Positions 1 through 7,627 of a stretch of DNA of 64,000 nt are shown in pieces. Under the pieces are notes generated by a model, which had not been told where the DNA came from, ran no database searches, and worked only from the letters and a program-made list of their open reading frames with translations. Positions within the stretch are counted from its first letter, which is position 1, and every line of letters begins with the position of its first letter. Source of the DNA: Pseudopedobacter sp039918235 (GTDB lineage Bacteria > Bacteroidota > Bacteroidia > Sphingobacteriales > Sphingobacteriaceae); assembly GCA_039918235.1 (NCBI GenBank), contig JBDSHZ010000083.1:1-64000 (forward strand), given 5' to 3'. A program made the translations under genes and the position numbers.

Positions 1-159
1 CGCTTTTTTGAATATTTTTGGGATGCTTGGCATAAAGCGCTTTTCTTTGCCGTACTAGCGGCTTCTTTTTGGCTCATCGGCCGAAAGGCTGAAAAAATTT
101 GGAACTTGGAGTTTTTAAAGGGAGAAGAAAGGGACAAAGGAGAAAAGAGCAAGGATTAA
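1..159 (+). CDS. C-terminal end of a membrane protein (partial)
   Basis: The reading frame is open from the first base of the window and stops with TAA at 157-159, giving 52 residues. They hold one hydrophobic stretch (ALFFAVLAASFWLIG) followed by a charged, lysine- and glutamate-rich tail (KGEERDKGEKSKD), as in the last transmembrane helix and cytoplasmic tail of an integral membrane protein. The start lies outside the window and too little is present to name a family. Confidence 0.5.
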   Translation, partial: RFFEYFWDAWHKALFFAVLAASFWLIGRKAEKIWNLEFLKGEERDKGEKSKD

Positions 160-210
160 AGACGCAAGACTATAAGAATAAAGAACAAGGAGCAAAGATT
201 TTAAGCATAG

Positions 211-236
211 AAAAAAGCCAGGGAATTTTCCTAGCT
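211..236 (-). terminator. Rho-independent terminator, distal copy
   Basis: Read on the minus strand this is a GC-containing hairpin (AGCTAGG...CCCTGGCT) followed by six T residues. It lies about 130 bp beyond the YceI stop codon and closely resembles the nearer hairpin at 286-311. Both are preceded on the plus strand by TTTTAAGCATA, so the terminator and its flank look duplicated. Confidence 0.5.
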
Positions 237-285
237 CTTGATAACTATTGACCATGGACTATTAACCATAAGCCATTTTAAGCAT

Positions 286-311
286 AAAAAAAGCCGGGAA
301 TTTTTCCCAGC
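286..311 (-). terminator. Rho-independent terminator after yceI
   Basis: On the minus strand the sequence reads GCTGGGAA, a short loop, TTCCCGGC and a run of seven T residues. This is a typical intrinsic terminator about 55 bp after the YceI stop codon. Confidence 0.65.
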
Positions 312-366
312 TATATATTGCTATAAATTATGGTCCATAAGTTATGAACTAATTACTATGAACTAA

Positions 367-900
367 CTAAGCTTCTTTAGCAAACTGAACGTTGATGGCC
401 AATTTAATATCTTCACCAACAACAATACTTCCAGCTTCTGTTATACCGTCCCAAGTTAAACCGAACTCTTTACGGTTAATTTTACCTGTTACTTCAAAAC
501 CGGCTTTAACATTTCCGTAAAAATCTGTTGCTGTTCCACCAAATTCTACATCTAATACCACTTGCTTAGTAACATCTTTTACTGTTAAATTTCCTTTTAA
601 TTGATAATCGTCACCATCTTTTGTGAATGAATCAGACTTGAATTTAATTGCAGGATAAACTTCTGCATTAAAAAATTCAGCAGATTTTAAGTGATTATCT
701 CTATCCGTCTGGTTGGTATCAATGCTATTAACATCTAATGAAAATTGGATGTTTGCGCCATTAAAATCTTCTGTTTCTGTAGTCATTTCACCTTCAAAAA
801 TTTTGAAAGTTCCTGTTACTGTAGAAATTACCAAATGTTTTACTTTAAACTGTACTTCTGAATGCATTGGGTCTAAAGCCCATTTTCCTTGATTTGACAT
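367..900 (-). CDS. YceI family protein
   Basis: This 177-residue protein is a single YceI domain, a lipocalin-like beta barrel that in known members binds polyisoprenoid or other amphiphilic lipids. The family N-terminal signature is present (WALDPMHSEVQFKVKHL), followed by the usual pattern of beta strands and the late FGLTWDG segment. There is no signal peptide, so this copy is predicted to be cytoplasmic, unlike the periplasmic E. coli YceI. The length is normal. It appears monocistronic, with its own promoter-like box upstream and terminators downstream. The physiological ligand cannot be inferred from the sequence. Confidence 0.93.
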   Translation of the reverse strand: MSNQGKWALDPMHSEVQFKVKHLVISTVTGTFKIFEGEMTTETEDFNGANIQFSLDVNSIDTNQTDRDNHLKSAEFFNAEVYPAIKFKSDSFTKDGDDYQLKGNLTVKDVTKQVVLDVEFGGTATDFYGNVKAGFEVTGKINRKEFGLTWDGITEAGSIVVGEDIKLAINVQFAKEA

Positions 901-937
901 GATATTATTTTTTAGATTGAATTTCTTATTTATTCTA

Positions 938-945
938 CAAATATA
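938..945 (-). promoter_or_regulatory. Bacteroidota-type -7 promoter box of yceI
   Basis: On the minus strand the octamer TATATTTG matches the Bacteroidota -7 consensus TAnnTTTG, 37 bp upstream of the YceI start codon. A perfect palindrome, ATGTTTAAACAT (953-964), lies just upstream of it and could be an operator. No clear -33 element was identified, so this is a pattern match only. Confidence 0.4.
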
Positions 946-1055
946 TAAATAGATGTTTAAACATATATTATTTTTAAATACAAATCTTATTTATTTACAA
1001 TCTAATGATTTTCAAGCGTTTTGCTGAATTTAAATTTTAACAACAACCATGAAAA

Positions 1056-1673
1056 TTAGAAATAAAGTTCTTTAATGGTTTGAAATATCACCAAACAAAA
1101 AAATATAACCGCTATGCTCCGATTGATAATTTTGTTGCTAAATGTAAATCGGTTTTGGATGTATTGCGCAAATCGGGCAAAAAGGTAAAGACATAAAAAA
1201 GAACCTACTGATGCTCCTAAGGCAAATAATTCGAGACCAATACTTTTGGTAGTAATCCAATTCTTGGCAATCAGGTAGGTACCACCTATCATCCAGAAAG
1301 GAATAATCATTGGATTAAAAATACCTAGGAGAATTCCGGTTCTGATACTGTCTTTATTCTTTATATCCTTTTCATGATGCTTTTGTTTTTTATAGGATTC
1401 TATCCAGCTCAATACTCCCATTATCAAAAAAACCCCAACCAATATCCATCCTAACCAATCTATCAACTCTTTTTTTGCTGCAAACCATGCTGCAAAGCGC
1501 ATTAATATATAGGTGAATATCCCTTCAACAATCGCAAAAGAAGTAATAAAGATAAGTGCCTGCTTCATTCCTTTATTAATGGAAATTTGCATAGCGGTGA
1601 GGTTTATGTTTCCTAAAGGAATATAACCTATAAAATTGACCAATATGGCGACCAAAAAAGTAAGCAGAAGCAT
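1056..1673 (-). CDS. LysE family translocator
   Basis: An integral membrane protein of 205 residues with about six hydrophobic helices. The first helix ends in the LysE-type signature region (GYIPLGNINLTAMQ), and a second conserved half-site follows in the middle (GIFNPMIIPFWM). The family exports amino acids or similar small metabolites across the inner membrane; the substrate is unknown here. The frame can be extended to a TTG at 1691, but the ATG at 1673 gives a normal LysE N-terminus and is preferred. It begins 35 bp after the histidine kinase stop codon, so it may be the last gene of the 7-TM/kinase transcription unit. Confidence 0.82.
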   Translation of the reverse strand: MLLLTFLVAILVNFIGYIPLGNINLTAMQISINKGMKQALIFITSFAIVEGIFTYILMRFAAWFAAKKELIDWLGWILVGVFLIMGVLSWIESYKKQKHHEKDIKNKDSIRTGILLGIFNPMIIPFWMIGGTYLIAKNWITTKSIGLELFALGASVGSFLCLYLFARFAQYIQNRFTFSNKIINRSIAVIFFCLVIFQTIKELYF

Positions 1674-1708
1674 AGCAGCAAAGATAATCAATGCTTGGCG
1701 TATTGAAA

Positions 1709-2482
1709 TTAAATTTTATCTGTAATGGTATTCAGAATTAAATATTTACAGGAAGTCCCTGATCCTACAGCACTATACACTTCAAAACTTCCGCCAATTG
1801 TTTTCATTCTGTTAGACATATTGTTCAATCCTGCTGAAGGTGTTGTTTCATTGGTGTCAAATCCTACTCCATTATCAGAAATAATAATCTCTAAAAGCTG
1901 AGGCGAGGAGGTCATATGAAATTGAATTGTAGTGGCTTTAGCATGCTTTAAGATATTTTGGATGCACTCTTGAATACACCTGATAATTAATATTTTGTAA
2001 TCATTCTTAATTTCGAATTCATTCTCCACCAAAGAAACATCAAGTTTAAAAAGATCTGTCTTCAAAAGCTTTTTAAGCTCTAATTCTATTAGTTCTTTTA
2101 GGCTCACTTCTTTCGCCCAATCTAAATTAAGGCGGTGTGAAAGTTCCCGCACCTCATTTATTGCTCCCTGCAACAGCTCTCTGCTATATTTGGTACGCTC
2201 ATCATTTTGATTTGCCAGTTGAAGTTTTACAAGAGATAATATTTGACCTACGTTATCATGCAAATCTGCTCCTGTATCCTTTAAGGTTTGTTCTTTAACT
2301 TCTATTTGCGCATTTAATAAGTTTCTTTCATTCTCCAGCTTTAAACTTTCTTCCTTTTTAAGATGTTTGATGTATTTTTTTTGATAGGAAAACAGCAATA
2401 CCAAAATAAATACCCCTAAAGCTCCAAAGGCTCCGCACACAAAAATGATTGTTCCTATTACGTCTGATTCGTTTTGTGACAT
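1709..2482 (-). CDS. Sensor histidine kinase (HisKA_3 type) without a sensor domain
   Basis: 257 residues: one transmembrane helix (about 9-31), a short charged coiled-coil linker (35-65), then a HisKA_3/HATPase_c kinase core. The H-box is DLHDNVGQ with the phospho-acceptor at His75. The ATPase domain shows an N-box (QECIQNILKHAKAT), a G1 box (DNGVGFD) and a G2 region (GLNNMSNR). This is the NarX/LiaS/DesK class of two-component kinases. There is no extracellular or PAS sensor domain, so the signal must come from a partner. The start codon lies inside the 3' end of the 7-TM gene (25-bp overlap), which points to translational coupling and makes the 7-TM protein the natural candidate receptor. 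No response regulator is present in the window. Confidence 0.88.
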   Translation of the reverse strand: MSQNESDVIGTIIFVCGAFGALGVFILVLLFSYQKKYIKHLKKEESLKLENERNLLNAQIEVKEQTLKDTGADLHDNVGQILSLVKLQLANQNDERTKYSRELLQGAINEVRELSHRLNLDWAKEVSLKELIELELKKLLKTDLFKLDVSLVENEFEIKNDYKILIIRCIQECIQNILKHAKATTIQFHMTSSPQLLEIIISDNGVGFDTNETTPSAGLNNMSNRMKTIGGSFEVYSAVGSGTSCKYLILNTITDKI

Positions 2483-3108
2483 AAAAAACCAATAATGTAA
2501 AAACTATAAAGTGACATTGCCAAAAACTTCATCGTGTTAGGATTATAATATTTTAAAGTTTCAGGATTTAAAATGATATAATTTAATGCGCTTAATATAA
2601 CAGTAGAGGTTAAGTAAAAAAAGAAAATTCCAATTACTATCCAAAAATCTGCTTTTCGGGTAAGGTTTTCTTCAGGTTTTGTAAAATCAAATAAGTTATA
2701 AAAGTACATTAATGAAAAAACTACCAAGTTAAATCCCATTAATGATCTAGAGTAAGAAAGGTATTCGCCAATCTCTTTTTCTAAAAAAAAACGATCAATA
2801 AAATAAAAAGTATAAAAAACAGCAGTTAAAATAACTACTATTTTCTTAAAATGAGGTCTCTCTAAAATATGATAAAAAACATAGGCAAAGCAAGACATAT
2901 CCAATACCATAAAGATATTGTACATCCAAGTATTTGCACCTAAATGGAATACTTGGCTATACAAAACAGATGTTGAAACATTTAAAAACTGTATCAATAA
3001 AAAAATAGGAAAAAATTTAAGTCCTCTATTATTTACCGACTTTCTTTTAGAGAAACCAGCTATTGCCGAAAATAGTTCAACAACAAAAGTAAATATCAAA
3101 AGAGGCAT
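2458..3108 (-). CDS. Seven-transmembrane protein of unknown function
   Basis: 216 residues with seven strongly hydrophobic segments (about residues 1-19, 32-52, 59-82, 87-109, 116-141, 153-178 and 192-212) and short loops. There is no recognisable catalytic motif or large soluble domain. The architecture resembles small 7-TM receptor or sensor proteins. The last 25 bp overlap the start of a histidine kinase that has no sensor domain of its own, suggesting the two form a split receptor kinase. I do not recognise a named family; the receptor role is inferred from topology and gene overlap alone. Confidence 0.72.
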   Translation of the reverse strand: MPLLIFTFVVELFSAIAGFSKRKSVNNRGLKFFPIFLLIQFLNVSTSVLYSQVFHLGANTWMYNIFMVLDMSCFAYVFYHILERPHFKKIVVILTAVFYTFYFIDRFFLEKEIGEYLSYSRSLMGFNLVVFSLMYFYNLFDFTKPEENLTRKADFWIVIGIFFFYLTSTVILSALNYIILNPETLKYYNPNTMKFLAMSLYSFYIIGFLCHKTNQT

Positions 3109-3633
3109 TTATAATTGAATTGGTGGATACTTGATTGTGAGATTTTCATGAGTAGGCATGTACATTTAATCAATTCCAAATCTGTTAAATCCATCCGAAT
3201 AATTTAAAATTAAAATATCATTCAGTAAATTTTCACTTAGTACCATTATTGAGGAATTATTAAAATGTTGAGTTATCTAAAGAATTATTGTTTGATTAAT
3301 ATAATCTGTTCTGTAGTTAAAAGTATAAGAATCAACTTCATATTTCTGCCAAGCTTAGTAAATTCATAAGCTAATGTTTGATGGATTATTTTTGAGAAAT
3401 TTATGTAAATTATAGATTGAAATGCGAATACTTTGAGTTTCTTCTTTTTTTTCTGATTTTAGCTCTGGAATAAACTCAATATTACATACTTATTAAATTA
3501 TAAACATCTAATTTCAGTAATATTGGTTTTATTAAACCTTTATAATTTAAATTATTTTGTAAATAATTTAATATTTGATAATTAAATCTACAATTTTAAT
3601 AGCCTAATTAAAATCATTTAATTTGAGATCATA
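3109..3633. other. AT-rich intergenic region with no gene seen
   Basis: This 525-bp stretch is very AT-rich and has stop codons in all frames. No RNA gene, clear terminator or conserved repeat was recognised. It separates the small CPPP-tail gene from the 7-TM gene and must hold the promoter of the 7-TM/kinase unit, because all flanking genes point left. Confidence 0.5.
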
Positions 3634-4119
3634 CTACATTATCTCTTCACAACCGCCATTTGGAGGTGGGCACATTCCATGGTCATCATCAGCCATTCCC
3701 TCATCGCCAAATAGTATGATAGCTTTATTTTCTTCCACTAAATCTATATCAGTCAAATTCTTTTTACTCGTAATCATATTTGTACTGTTTGTCATAGAAG
3801 GGACTTGTCCAATAGGTGATTCTGTAGCAACAAATATTAAATTAGTTTGGTTCATGTATTTTTTCACATGAGTAACTTGATTAGCATTATTTGGATCCGG
3901 ATATTTTATATCGCTGTAATCACCAGTAGCACCAATATAAATTCTTAACCCAGTACTATTAGGGTTTCTATGATTCAAAAAATCAAGTAGATATTCTTTT
4001 GATAACCACACACTATCTGTATCAGGTTTAGTCGAGCCATTATCATCTTTAATTATAGTTCTTCTTTTTTGATACTCATTTATCATTCTTTTAGCAATTT
4101 CCTTTTTTATAGCTGTCAT
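3634..4119 (-). CDS. Small cytosolic protein with a C-terminal CPPPNGGC tail
   Basis: 161 residues, no signal peptide and no membrane segment. The N-terminus is a basic helix (KKEIAKRMINEYQKRR). The middle has an alternating pattern of helix and strand (VWLSKEYLLDFLNHR, GLRIYIGA, TNLIFVATE), and the chain ends in an acidic segment and a short tail, GMCPPPNGGCEEIM, with two cysteines five residues apart. From memory, uncharacterised Bacteroidota proteins with a similar WxSKE...GIRIY core and CPP-type tail sit near 7-TM proteins and kinases, as here; this could not be verified. The tail could bind a metal, form a disulfide or be a processing or anchoring signal. Nothing in the sequence gives a reaction. 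Confidence 0.72.
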   Translation of the reverse strand: MTAIKKEIAKRMINEYQKRRTIIKDDNGSTKPDTDSVWLSKEYLLDFLNHRNPNSTGLRIYIGATGDYSDIKYPDPNNANQVTHVKKYMNQTNLIFVATESPIGQVPSMTNSTNMITSKKNLTDIDLVEENKAIILFGDEGMADDDHGMCPPPNGGCEEIM

Positions 4120-4228
4120 AACTTTAAGTTTTTTTTATTTAAAATTAGAAAACAAGATTGATAATCAAAATACCTAAAAGATGGTATTTTAAAATGAATG
4201 TGAAAACGGTGTTTGGGATTTAAAAGAA

Positions 4229-4262
4229 AATCCTTTATCCCAATTTTTCAGGATAAAGGATT
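4229..4262 (-). terminator. Terminator of the sulfate-assimilation transcript after cysN
   Basis: A perfect 12-bp inverted repeat (AATCCTTTATCC and its complement, 10-nt loop) is followed on the minus strand by a T-rich run. It lies about 95 bp after the CysN stop codon. Confidence 0.65.
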
Positions 4263-4356
4263 GTAAAGGAAATGCTAACGTTTTTTTGAGCACAACACTC
4301 AAATAATAATCTAAATCTTATGAATCGATTTGAGAATTATAAGCTAATGCTCATCT

Positions 4357-5604
4357 CTACAGTGCTGCTCTCAACATCAGTGCTCCCACAGTCACATTGG
4401 TACGGCTGTCAATTATGATTGCGCCTCCGTTTCTCTTATTCTGGTCATAAGGATCAAAAGCCAGTTCATCGGCAGTTTTAATTTCTACCCTACCAATATC
4501 ATTGAGCCCGAAAGTAGCTGCATTTACTTTTTCTAAGGTATTGATGTTGACTTTGTAAAGCACTTCGCGGATTTTACAACGGGTCACTTTACTTTGGTGT
4601 TGGATGAAATAAGTAGCAGTGGTATCCAATTCGCGGGTGTCCATCCAACAGATATCAGCTTCAATCTGGTTGGAAATAATTGGAGCTCTTTCTATTTCTC
4701 CCAAAGTATCTCCCCTACTGATATCAATTTCATCTTCCAAGTGCAACGTTATAGATTTACCTTCTTCGGCAATCTGTAAGTCTCCATCAAAAGTTTCCAA
4801 TCTGGCAATTTTTGATTTATTTCCCGAAGGAAAAATTTTCACTTCTTCACCAACCCTAAACGCACCACTCAGCACTCTTCCTGCATAGCCACGGTAATCA
4901 TGTAGTGCATCAGTTTGTGGTCTTACTACCCATTGCACTGCCATACGGGCTGGCAAAAGGCTATCTACTTCACGTACAGAAACTGTTTCCAAATGCTCCA
5001 ACAAGCTTTTTCCTTTGTACCAAGGCATCTGGGTAGAATTATAAACTATGTTATCTCCTCTTAATGCACTCACAGGAATAAAAGTCACCTCGTGAATGCC
5101 TAATTTGGTGGCTAGCTCATGATAATCTGCATGGATTTTCTCAAAAACCTCCTCACTATAATCTACCATATCCATCTTGTTCACACATACCACCACATGC
5201 TCTAAAGCCAGTAATGAAACTAAGTATGAATGTCTAATCGTCTGCTCAATTACACCTTTACGGGCATCCACCAAAATGATGGCTAAATCAGCATTAGAGG
5301 CACCGGTAACCATATTTCTGGTATATTGAATATGTCCCGGGGTATCGGCAATGATAAACTTTCTTTTTTCTGTCTGAAAATATTTGTAAGCTACATCAAT
5401 AGTGATTCCCTGCTCACGCTCCGCTTTTAATCCATCTGTTAAAATGGCCAAATCTACTGTTCCATCATCGTTTTTACGGTTAGATTTCTGTATAGCTTCT
5501 AACTGATCTGCCAATACAGAACCGGTATCATACAATAAGCGACCAATTAAGGTACTTTTACCATCATCAACACTCCCTGCTGTTAAAAATTTTAATATAT
5601 CCAC
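4357..5604 (-). CDS. cysN: Sulfate adenylyltransferase subunit 1 (GTPase)
   Basis: CysN is the GTP-hydrolysing subunit of ATP sulfurylase, which with CysD makes adenosine 5'-phosphosulfate from ATP and sulfate. At 415 residues it is the stand-alone form without a fused APS kinase. The GTPase motifs are clear: P-loop GSVDDGKST (10-18), DTPGH near residue 90 and NKMD near 143, followed by EF-Tu-like beta-barrel domains. The start codon is GTG at 5604; its G is also the last base of the CysD TAG stop, so the genes overlap by one base. An AGGAGG purine run in the end of cysD lies just upstream, an unusually clear ribosome-binding site for this phylum. Confidence 0.96.
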   Translation of the reverse strand: MDILKFLTAGSVDDGKSTLIGRLLYDTGSVLADQLEAIQKSNRKNDDGTVDLAILTDGLKAEREQGITIDVAYKYFQTEKRKFIIADTPGHIQYTRNMVTGASNADLAIILVDARKGVIEQTIRHSYLVSLLALEHVVVCVNKMDMVDYSEEVFEKIHADYHELATKLGIHEVTFIPVSALRGDNIVYNSTQMPWYKGKSLLEHLETVSVREVDSLLPARMAVQWVVRPQTDALHDYRGYAGRVLSGAFRVGEEVKIFPSGNKSKIARLETFDGDLQIAEEGKSITLHLEDEIDISRGDTLGEIERAPIISNQIEADICWMDTRELDTTATYFIQHQSKVTRCKIREVLYKVNINTLEKVNAATFGLNDIGRVEIKTADELAFDPYDQNKRNGGAIIIDSRTNVTVGALMLRAAL

Positions 5605-6494
5605 TAAAAATATCCTCCTTTCTTACGGTCTTCCATGGCGGCTTCAGAAACCTTATCATCCATACGAGCACCTCTTTCACTAATTTTTGATTGACTGATT
5701 TCTAAAATGATGTCATCAATTTCTGTTTTCTCTGATTCTACGGCTGCGGTACAAGTCATATCGCCAACGGTACGGAAACGTACGCTTTTAGTATGTATTT
5801 GATCATCAGCATCCATGTTTAAGAACTCATGCGCAGCCATCCAAACACCATTTCTTTCGATCACTTCGCGGTTATGCGAATAATAAATAGAAGGGATTTC
5901 AATATTTTCTCTTTTGATATAGTTCCAAACGTCTAGTTCTGTCCAGTTGCTGATAGGGAAAACCCTAACATTTTCTCCTTTGTGAATTTTACCGTTAAAG
6001 GTGTTCCAAAGTTCTGGTCGCTGCCGTTTTGGATCCCATTGCCCAAACTCATCGCGAACAGAAAATATACGTTCCTTAGCTCTTGCTTTCTCTTCGTCTC
6101 TTCTTGCTCCGCCAATGCAGGCATCAAACTGATTCTTCTCAATCGTTTCTAAAAGCGTCACCGTTTGCAAAGCGTTTCTGCTCGCATTTTTACCTTTCTG
6201 CTCAATTACCCTACCTTTATCAATCGCATCTTGTACATGACCAATAATCAGTTTTTCTCCAATTTTTTCAACCAAACGGTCACGAAATTCAATCACTTCG
6301 GGGAAATTATGACCGGTATCCACATGTACTAATGGAAAAGGAAACTTACCCGGGCGAAAAGCTTTTTCTGCCAAACGCACCAATGTGATAGAATCTTTTC
6401 CTCCTGAAAAAAGTAAGGCTGGCTTTTCAAACTGACCTGCCACCTCTCTTAAAATTGCTATGGCCTCTGCCTCTAACTGGTCTAAATAATCCAT
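5604..6494 (-). CDS. cysD: Sulfate adenylyltransferase subunit 2
   Basis: CysD is the catalytic adenylyltransferase subunit of ATP sulfurylase, a PP-loop (PAPS reductase-like) enzyme. The 296-residue protein has the PP-loop SGGKDS at residues 30-35, then the RRDEEKARAKER and WNTFNGKIHKGE blocks typical of CysD, and ends KKGGYF. The length is normal. It overlaps cysN by one base and lies 120 bp downstream of cysH. The gap upstream is filled by word-repeat sequence rather than a recognisable promoter. Confidence 0.96.
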   Translation of the reverse strand: MDYLDQLEAEAIAILREVAGQFEKPALLFSGGKDSITLVRLAEKAFRPGKFPFPLVHVDTGHNFPEVIEFRDRLVEKIGEKLIIGHVQDAIDKGRVIEQKGKNASRNALQTVTLLETIEKNQFDACIGGARRDEEKARAKERIFSVRDEFGQWDPKRQRPELWNTFNGKIHKGENVRVFPISNWTELDVWNYIKRENIEIPSIYYSHNREVIERNGVWMAAHEFLNMDADDQIHTKSVRFRTVGDMTCTAAVESEKTEIDDIILEISQSKISERGARMDDKVSEAAMEDRKKGGYF

Positions 6495-6614
6495 TTTGTA
6501 AGCTAAAAGCTTTTTTAAGCAAAAAGCGAAAGGCTTAAAGCTTAAAGCTGCTTATAAATTTTAATAATAATATTTTTGATGCCTTCGGCTTTGAGCTTTC
6601 GGCTTTCTGCCGTA
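6495..6614. repeat. Intergenic word-repeat hairpin (AAGCTTAAAGC type)
   Basis: The gap between cysH and cysD consists of repeated short words such as AAAGCGAAAGGCTTAAAGC on one side and GGCTTTGAGCTTTCGGCTTTC on the other, which can pair imperfectly. The same words recur at 14100-14178 and 63525-63566 and, in plus-strand orientation, inside lnt. No gene is present. Confidence 0.5.
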
Positions 6615-7337
6615 TTACGGTTTAAAAACTTCTTCGTGTGAACTCGTCTCGTGTAAGCCACATTCCTTTTTACTCGCATCTTCCCACCACCAACGTCCGG
6701 CTCTAAAATCCTCTCCTGGCGCTACCACTCTGGTACATGGTTGGCAACCGATGCTTGGGAAACCTTTATCATGTAATGGATTGTACGGTACATTATGCTC
6801 TTTTATATAAACTTTCACCTCATCTAACGTCCAATTAAAAATAGGATGCACTTTAATCAACTGATGTGCTTCATCCCACTCTACCCAATCCATATCCTCC
6901 CGGTTTGCAGATTGTTCCGCTCTAATTCCTGTAATCCAAACTTTCTGTCCTTTTAATGCTCTGTTTAAAGGTTCCACTTTTCTAATTCCACAGCATTCTT
7001 TCCTGTTCTCCACTGATTCATAAAAACTACTTGGCCCTTTACTTGTCACCATTGCTTCTAATTTTTCTTGATCAGGATAATAAGCATGAATGGGCTTTTG
7101 GTATTTTTCCAGCGTACGGCTCCATGCGTAGTAGGTTTCTGTAAATAACCTGCCTGTCTCTAAGGTAAAGGCCTTAATATTTAAATCCTGAGAAAAAATC
7201 ATGTCAGAAAGCACCTGATCTTCCCATCCAAAACTGGTAGAAAAAATGAGTCCTTCCTCAAAATTTTGCGACAAAATAGCTAAAGCCTCTTGTGGAGATT
7301 TTCCCTTTATTGCTTCTTTGATTTCTTCTGTATTCAT
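6615..7337 (-). CDS. cysH: Assimilatory adenylyl-sulfate (APS) reductase, [4Fe-4S] type
   Basis: This 240-residue enzyme reduces activated sulfate to sulfite using thioredoxin. Two cysteine pairs, ECCGIRK near residue 116 and GCQPCT near residue 199, are the [4Fe-4S] ligands that mark bacterial and plant-type APS reductases; PAPS-specific enzymes of the E. coli kind lack them. The catalytic cysteine lies in the C-terminal ECGLH motif near residue 227. APS as the substrate fits the absence of an APS kinase gene (cysC) in the cluster. It is transcribed between the siroheme-synthase/TSUP fusion gene and cysD. Confidence 0.94.
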   Translation of the reverse strand: MNTEEIKEAIKGKSPQEALAILSQNFEEGLIFSTSFGWEDQVLSDMIFSQDLNIKAFTLETGRLFTETYYAWSRTLEKYQKPIHAYYPDQEKLEAMVTSKGPSSFYESVENRKECCGIRKVEPLNRALKGQKVWITGIRAEQSANREDMDWVEWDEAHQLIKVHPIFNWTLDEVKVYIKEHNVPYNPLHDKGFPSIGCQPCTRVVAPGEDFRAGRWWWEDASKKECGLHETSSHEEVFKP

Positions 7338-7354
7338 TTATTATTATCTATTTC

Positions 7355-7462
7355 GGCGTTTTAATCCCGATGAAAAATCGGGATAAACCACGCTATCCGC
7401 TATACTCCGTTTGCCCAGAAAAAGGGCAATCCGTGGTGCCACTTCTATCGTTAACGCAAACC
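7355..7462. repeat. Dispersed hairpin element, copy 1
   Basis: This segment has the same frame as elements at 26346-26414 and 31658-31748: GGCGTT at one edge, a CGCTATCCGCTATA core, a central hairpin, a CCACTTCTAT core and TAACGC at the other edge. This copy carries two hairpins, CCCGAT/ATCGGG and TTTGCCC/GGGCAA. The stems differ between copies but still pair, which suggests selection on structure. No protein is encoded. Confidence 0.6.
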
Positions 7463-7485
7463 CTTTCCATTTTTTATTTATTCTC

Positions 7486-7625
7486 AGCCCCACGGCTGAA
7501 GCCGTGGGCTATTGAAAACCTTCTCAATCTCCATGGTCTGTGTCCTCACAGACCATATTTAATCATTTTATTTCAATCTGTGAAGACACAAGACCAAGGT
7601 TATAAGCCGTGGGCTATTGAGAACA
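7486..7625. repeat. REP-like palindrome pair between cysH and the TSUP fusion gene
   Basis: The phrase AGCCGTGGGCTATTGA(G/A)AAC occurs at 7499 and again near 7604. The first copy forms a hairpin with the preceding AGCCCCACGGCT. Between them is a perfect 8-bp hairpin, GGTCTGTG/CACAGACC (7535-7554), with a decayed partner at 7577-7595. The block resembles bacterial REP/BIME palindromes. No transposase is nearby. Confidence 0.5.
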
Positions 7626-7627
7626 TC

